This document shows, one piece after another, positions 59,701 through 64,000 of a DNA stretch of 64,000 nucleotides; positions within the stretch are counted from its first letter, which is position 1, and every line of letters starts with the position of its first letter. The stretch comes from Pleodorina starrii (lineage: Eukaryota > Chlorophyta > Chlorophyceae > Chlamydomonadales > Volvocaceae): assembly GCA_030267565.1 (NCBI GenBank), contig BRXU01000006.1:3646001-3710000 (forward strand). Reading direction: 5' to 3'. Position numbers and translations under genes: made by a program. The notes under the pieces are model-generated. The model saw nothing but the letters and a program-made list of their open reading frames with translations, was not told the DNA's origin and did not search any database.

Positions 59701-60751
59701 TGGTTATCAGCGGCTTCGTAGTGATTGTGGTGGTGGCGCCGCCGCCGCCGCCTCCGGAACCAAAGCTTGCAAGCGACGGAATCTTGAGCTTAAACGGCAG
59801 CCGCGCCGGGCCGGAGCCGGGCGCTGCCCCCGGCCGCGGGCCCACCGCCGCGCCGGTCCCACCGCCGCCGCCGTCGGCTCCAGCGGCGCCGGCGCGGGCG
59901 CCCTGTGCCGGCGGTGCCGCGCCCGCGCCGGTTCCACCAGGCTTGCCTGCGGCGCCGTCGCCACCGTCCTCCGGTCCCGTCGGCTCACCACGCGCAATCC
60001 TCGCTGCCAGGCTTGCCAAATTAGGCATCTTGACTGACAATTTGATCTTTTTAATGGTCGGTGCCTCTCCAGAGGGCAGCGGCGCCACGAGCTGCATTGG
60101 ACCTGACGGCCCGCCGCCGCCAGGCGGCCCCGGCCCTCCCAAATCCCTCGGAGGCTTGGGAGCCGACCCGCCGCCACCTAACCCGCCCGACCCGCCCCCG
60201 CCCGTGTAGGCCTGATTGAGTTGCATGGCGATCTGCCGGGCCTCGTCGCTCAAGAAGCCGTGGCTTTTGTCCGCGGCGGCGGCGGAGCCGCCACCACGTG
60301 CCGACGGCGGCAGCGGCGCCTGGCCCGCGTGGGTGCTGCCGGGGCCTGGCCCGGCGGCCGATCCGGGGCCCGCTCCAGGAGGACGTGGCGCCGGGGAAGG
60401 CGTTGTCGCGCCCGCCGCGGCGGCAGCCGCCGCTGCAGCTGCCGCGGCTCGAGCGCCGGGCAGCGCGATTTTCAGTCTGGGCGGCGGCATGCTGGCGCCT
60501 CCGGCCGGGGGCGTCTGACCCGGCAGGGAGACTGCGGGGCGCTTTAAAGGCGGACCGGAAGGCGCCGGCTCGGTGCCGCTGTCGGCGCCAAACCCTGCTC
60601 CGCCCATCGAAGGCTCCTTTCGCTTCCGGCTCGGTGTCGCCGCAGTGGAGATGGTCGGCTGCGCCGACGGAGCAACCGTGCTGGTGCTGGGCTCCTGCTG
60701 GCCGGAGGGCGTCGGGCCCGCTGCGCCGGGCAGCTTGAGCTTCAGCTTCAT
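55713..60751 (-). CDS. Bromodomain protein with Ala/Gly-rich N-terminus and Gln-rich C-terminus
   Basis: Predicted nuclear acetyl-lysine reader, 1,204 aa. Exons: 60751-59255, 58961-58881, 58583-58393, 58010-57632, 57322-57104, 56960-55713; all GT-AG with agreeing phases. Exon 1 (499 codons) starts MKLKLKLPGAAG and is mostly Ala/Gly/Pro-rich, with KLSVKMPNLASLAARI-like and RGRGRGRGTRG stretches. The bromodomain is split over exons 1-3: FDLERCFEQIVKQDKDGLFA, PGYSEVIKNPIDLSVIRERV, then TNAKTYNPEGSNAWWHADLM, which keeps the acetyl-lysine-binding Asn (YNPEGS). Exons 4-5 contain RSKPPMSVAPFVNMGG and SLSRFMAKCGKMVQ. Exon 6 is about 415 residues dominated by poly-Gln with Pro, Leu and Gly. The layout recalls plant BRD proteins of SWI/SNF complexes, which share a bromodomain and a Gln-rich tail, but the family assignment below the bromodomain level is uncertain. 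Confidence 0.88.
58595..58760. repeat. Irregular GGGGCGCAGA / GGCGGAG repeat
   Basis: Imperfect tandem units such as GACGGGGCGCAGA and GAAGGAGGCGGAG in the intron between exons 2 and 3 of the bromodomain gene. Confidence 0.75.
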
Positions 60752-63700
60752 GTTTGTGTCCGCTCAGCCGCAACAACCCGACCGCTAGGGCGGCCAGGCT
60801 ACTGGCCCATCCGGAGTGCTTCTTTTGGTCCGTAGGCCTCCGGCATGGGTCCGCTCGGGCGGCCCACCGCGGAGGCCAAGAACCTGCGCCAAATCGACCT
60901 GGCCATGGGAAGCCGCGAAAAACATCTCAAGGTTCAACTTAGAGGCTGCACACCCTGATGTGGTGCTGCTTTACATGAACACTTTGCTCTATAAGGCCGT
61001 AGCTGTGCTGCGAGGCTCCGAGGCCGAAAGATCCCCCAGTAAAGATTGCGCGGTGAGGCGTAACGCCGGATGACTTACCGGGCGGTGAGAGGCTGTCTTG
61101 GCTGTCCTGTATATAAAGTTTGAGTTGCGTGTCGCGGAATTACCGTACGGACTGTCGCCGAGACTCCCCGCGAAGGCAGCTGCATGGGGCGCGAGTACGG
61201 CCTCCAGGAGGGGCCCTCCGGTTCTATTGCTGGCAAAGCATTCTTTTCTTTTTCTTAGAAGACAGGGCGTGGCAGATGGACACGGTCAAAGTCAGGGCCG
61301 CCTCTGTCGGGGCGTATGGCGCGAAGTTGCTGTCGGCCATGAGTTTTCAGTTGTTAAAAATTTTATAGAGCAAATAATGTTATTTGTATATTTGTGCAAA
61401 CACAAACTGCCTTTGCTGCTTTGGCTGTCCTGTGACCAAGTCGGGTGACGGGGGGGCTGACGTTGTCAACCCTTACCATCCCCCGTGGGTGCTTTGGAAG
61501 GCGGTGTGGGGATGTCAGCTGTTGCGTGGGTGCCCTCGGTGAACGGGAGCCCATTGTGCATGTACGACACCCGCGACACCAGTACCACACAGTGCATTAC
61601 TACTACTGATAAACAGGGTCCGCTGAAGTGTTAAGATGTCAAACCATGGACCGTTACAACGGGCCTCTACTGGGTAGGTCATCCGGTTGTGAAGGGGACT
61701 GAGCACGCGTTGGTCTTCACCGGAAGTGTTTGGGAAACACATGGTGCAGGGCCGCAAGGTTGGCCTCTCATGAGGTTGCAAGGTTGGGGTTACGGGAGGG
61801 CGGCACACATGTTGGCCGTGAAAAATGTGCCGGAGAGGTGGCGCTTTTGCAACCGCGGTGGTTGTGGAAGTGGACGGAGGGGAGAGGAAGGGGAGCGGAC
61901 GGGGCGAGAGCTCAGGCTGCATTCCATTAGGCAGCTCTGGAGCGTCTGTCACGACAGCACGTGCGCAGCACAGCACGTGACATACCCTGGAAGGAAGGCG
62001 CGGCACGACAGCTGTGGCGACCGGCGGCGGCAGCAGCATCTCGGCCCGAGGTCGCGTCCCCCGAGATTCCCACGGCAGTTGTGACAGTTGTGCAGTTGCA
62101 CAGGGTTTGCACAATGCGAACGAAACACCCAATCCCCATCTCGAGCAGACCCTTGCATACCGGCAAGTGTATTACGCGCCATTGCTTGCTTGGACGAGAG
62201 CTGGAAGTACGCGGTGTGTCAATCCCGTACACGGTGTGTCAATCAGTCACGCAGAGGATCGTGAGCTCGTGACACGCCTCGTAAATCCTCGTGCACAAAC
62301 CTCTACGGATAGCCTCATTGAAACACCGTGCATTGCACTCCGAGCCGGAACACCTGATCTGACCTGATCCTCCTTCCGTACGTGTGGGAGCACCTCGCAC
62401 ATCCTTCACTTCCCCGGCACGCGTGAGCAAGAGAGGCAGCCCCGCCCCGATCCGACTTCCGCACCACATCTTCTGCAACAACATCTTCCGGTAAACTTCA
62501 CGGGCGATGCTCCATACGGCTGCATGATTTGGGTTGTGGACTGTGGAGCCACCCTAGAGTTACCGTACATTGGATTGTGGCCGCCGCTGCGTACCCGTAG
62601 GTCTGCATCACGGTGCGTAGGCTGCTAGGCTCGCACCTCCGGTTGCAATGGAGCCATGAACCCATGAATCGTTCCACAGTGGACGGCAGATGGTGGACTC
62701 GGGTGCCTACAGGTAGTGCGGAACTGCGGTTGGCCTTATGTGTTATGTCTGATCCGACGATGGGTTTGAAGGCCTGCGCAGCGGCCACCGTGCAAAAGGC
62801 ATCCCGAGGTACGCATCAATTTTCAATTAGCCTTTTTGGGTTCGACTGCACAGCGGTTCATGACACCGCAGCCACGGCACTCGGTCGTGGGCATGAGGTT
62901 ACGTTCGGTAGAACGTATAAGCAGCGGTGAATCAGCGCCGCCCCTGCGTGGCGCACCCACAGGCACCCCAACTGACCGGACCCGGATAGATGTGATATCT
63001 GAATGCCGTACCTTTAATCGAGTACGACAAAACATCGACGGCAGATCTGCAAGATTGAGCACCGCAGATCGCACCCCGCTTATCCGGTGGCAGCCCGGAC
63101 CAGATGCTGCGACCAGCCGCTATTCCATGCCAGGCGGGAATGTGAGGGACGACGCCCCAGGCTGGATAATAGCCAATTTACATGACACGTTACGTTGCCT
63201 CACGTTAACATGTAAAGTGGCAGGCCCAAACGGATCCCAATTTACATGGGCTGTTTTGGGGACGTTATCTCTGTTGGCGCGAGGTCCGTACACACTATGT
63301 TTTGAGGCGGTAACGTCAAAGCGCCCATGTCATATCACTCCAGCACGATGTTAAACCCTTAGGACGAAGCCTGCGAGCGTCGTTGCCCATAATGGAACCC
63401 GACGCGCCGAGGTCGGCCTCATCGCGCGAGAGCTCGTTCTCAGAGTACGCCAAGCCCTCGATGGCGGTCTCATCGCGCTCATTGTTTGCATATTGATTAT
63501 ACTAAAGTTGTGCGGCGTCGGCGAGCGGCTGCGACCGCAGCCGGCCCTGCGCGGCGTCGGCATGGCTCTCGGAAGCTCGGCCTGACCGACCACTGTGTCT
63601 TGTCGAGAAGCAGCAGCGCCTTGTCAAGATCCATATTGACTTTATGCAGAACTAGCCGGCAGCGAAACTCATTCGGGAGTGCCGAGCTGCCGACCGTGGT

Positions 63701-64000
63701 GAGGGACCGGTGCGCTTGTAGGTCGTACTATTTTGGAAAATAGTACGGCACGCATTCTCCAGCGCGGTTCCCGCGCACTTATCATAAAAGGTATTCACAT
63801 AACTGCCAGGCCTTGTATCGGTTCGTTATATGTGCCCCAGCAGCTTTGGTCACTTAGGCAGCTATTCATAAATGGACATGACCACGCAATTCTCTGAGCA
63901 AAGACGCGTAGCACGGGATTGCAGTAAACAAGCAGAGGACATCAAGGCCGTGCGTATTATAGCACTCTTCGAGCTCGCGCGCTATGTTGCAGATTTGAAT
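60752..64000. other. Right-hand intergenic region upstream of the bromodomain gene
   Basis: Contains the promoter of the bromodomain gene and about 3 kb in which I find no supportable gene. It is less GC-rich, with fewer repeats, than the rest of the window. The longest plausible open frame is 62836-63354 plus (172 codons), with no recognisable domain. A hairpin-forming inverted repeat lies at 63724-63747. Confidence 0.55.
63724..63747. repeat. Inverted repeat, 11-bp arms
   Basis: CGTACTATTTT, GG, then AAAATAGTACG. It is a perfect short hairpin near the right edge with no gene assigned next to it. Confidence 0.8.

Noticed and set aside
1..64000. tRNA, rRNA, riboswitch, prophage or defence-type gene clusters
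   Set aside because: Nothing in the sequence supports any of these; the window is a eukaryotic, intron-rich gene region.

Overview
The window is a GC-rich, intron-dense nuclear segment of a green alga, most likely Chlamydomonadales (volvocine or Chlamydomonas-like); the species cannot be told from the sequence. The evidence is short introns with consistent GT-AG ends, CCCTAAAA (telomere-type) motifs scattered through introns, Ala/Gly/Gln-rich insertions in proteins, a plant-type full-size ABCG transporter, plant-type VAMP72 SNAREs and an algal-style receptor kinase. Nothing looks prokaryotic, viral or organellar.

Six protein genes could be assembled exon by exon, with every intron phase agreeing. 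From left to right they are: (1) PWP2, minus strand, 220-6070, a WD40 protein of the small-subunit processome whose C-terminus runs off the left edge; (2) a full-size PDR-type ABCG transporter, plus strand, 7325-28078, 40 coding exons, 1,672 aa, divergent from PWP2; (3) a single-pass receptor-like kinase, plus strand, 30636-44036, 19 exons, 1,921 aa, with a glycosylation-rich ectodomain and a kinase domain carrying three large insertions; (4) and (5) two VAMP72-like longin R-SNAREs, 47724-50065 minus and 50545-52447 plus, arranged head to head, each 221 aa with five exons and matching intron positions; (6) a bromodomain protein with a Gln-rich tail, minus strand, 55713-60751, six exons, 1,204 aa.

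The rest is intergenic DNA with no gene I can defend (6071-7324, 28079-30635, 44037-47723, 52448-55712, 60752-64000) and introns full of minisatellites, microsatellites and short dispersed repeats. There is no operon-like or defence-like system here, and the genes have no obvious common pathway: ribosome biogenesis, membrane export, signalling, vesicle fusion and chromatin reading.

The most interesting points are: one of the twin SNAREs has lost the zero-layer arginine (Arg to Gln) that defines R-SNAREs; intron minisatellites or duplications in PWP2 and in the ABCG gene copy the exon-intron junction itself, giving arrays of decoy 5' splice sites; a roughly 91-bp dispersed intronic element is captured in filled and empty repeat units; and a 12-bp palindrome (GACCCRYGGGTC) occurs eight times, half of them inside coding exons.
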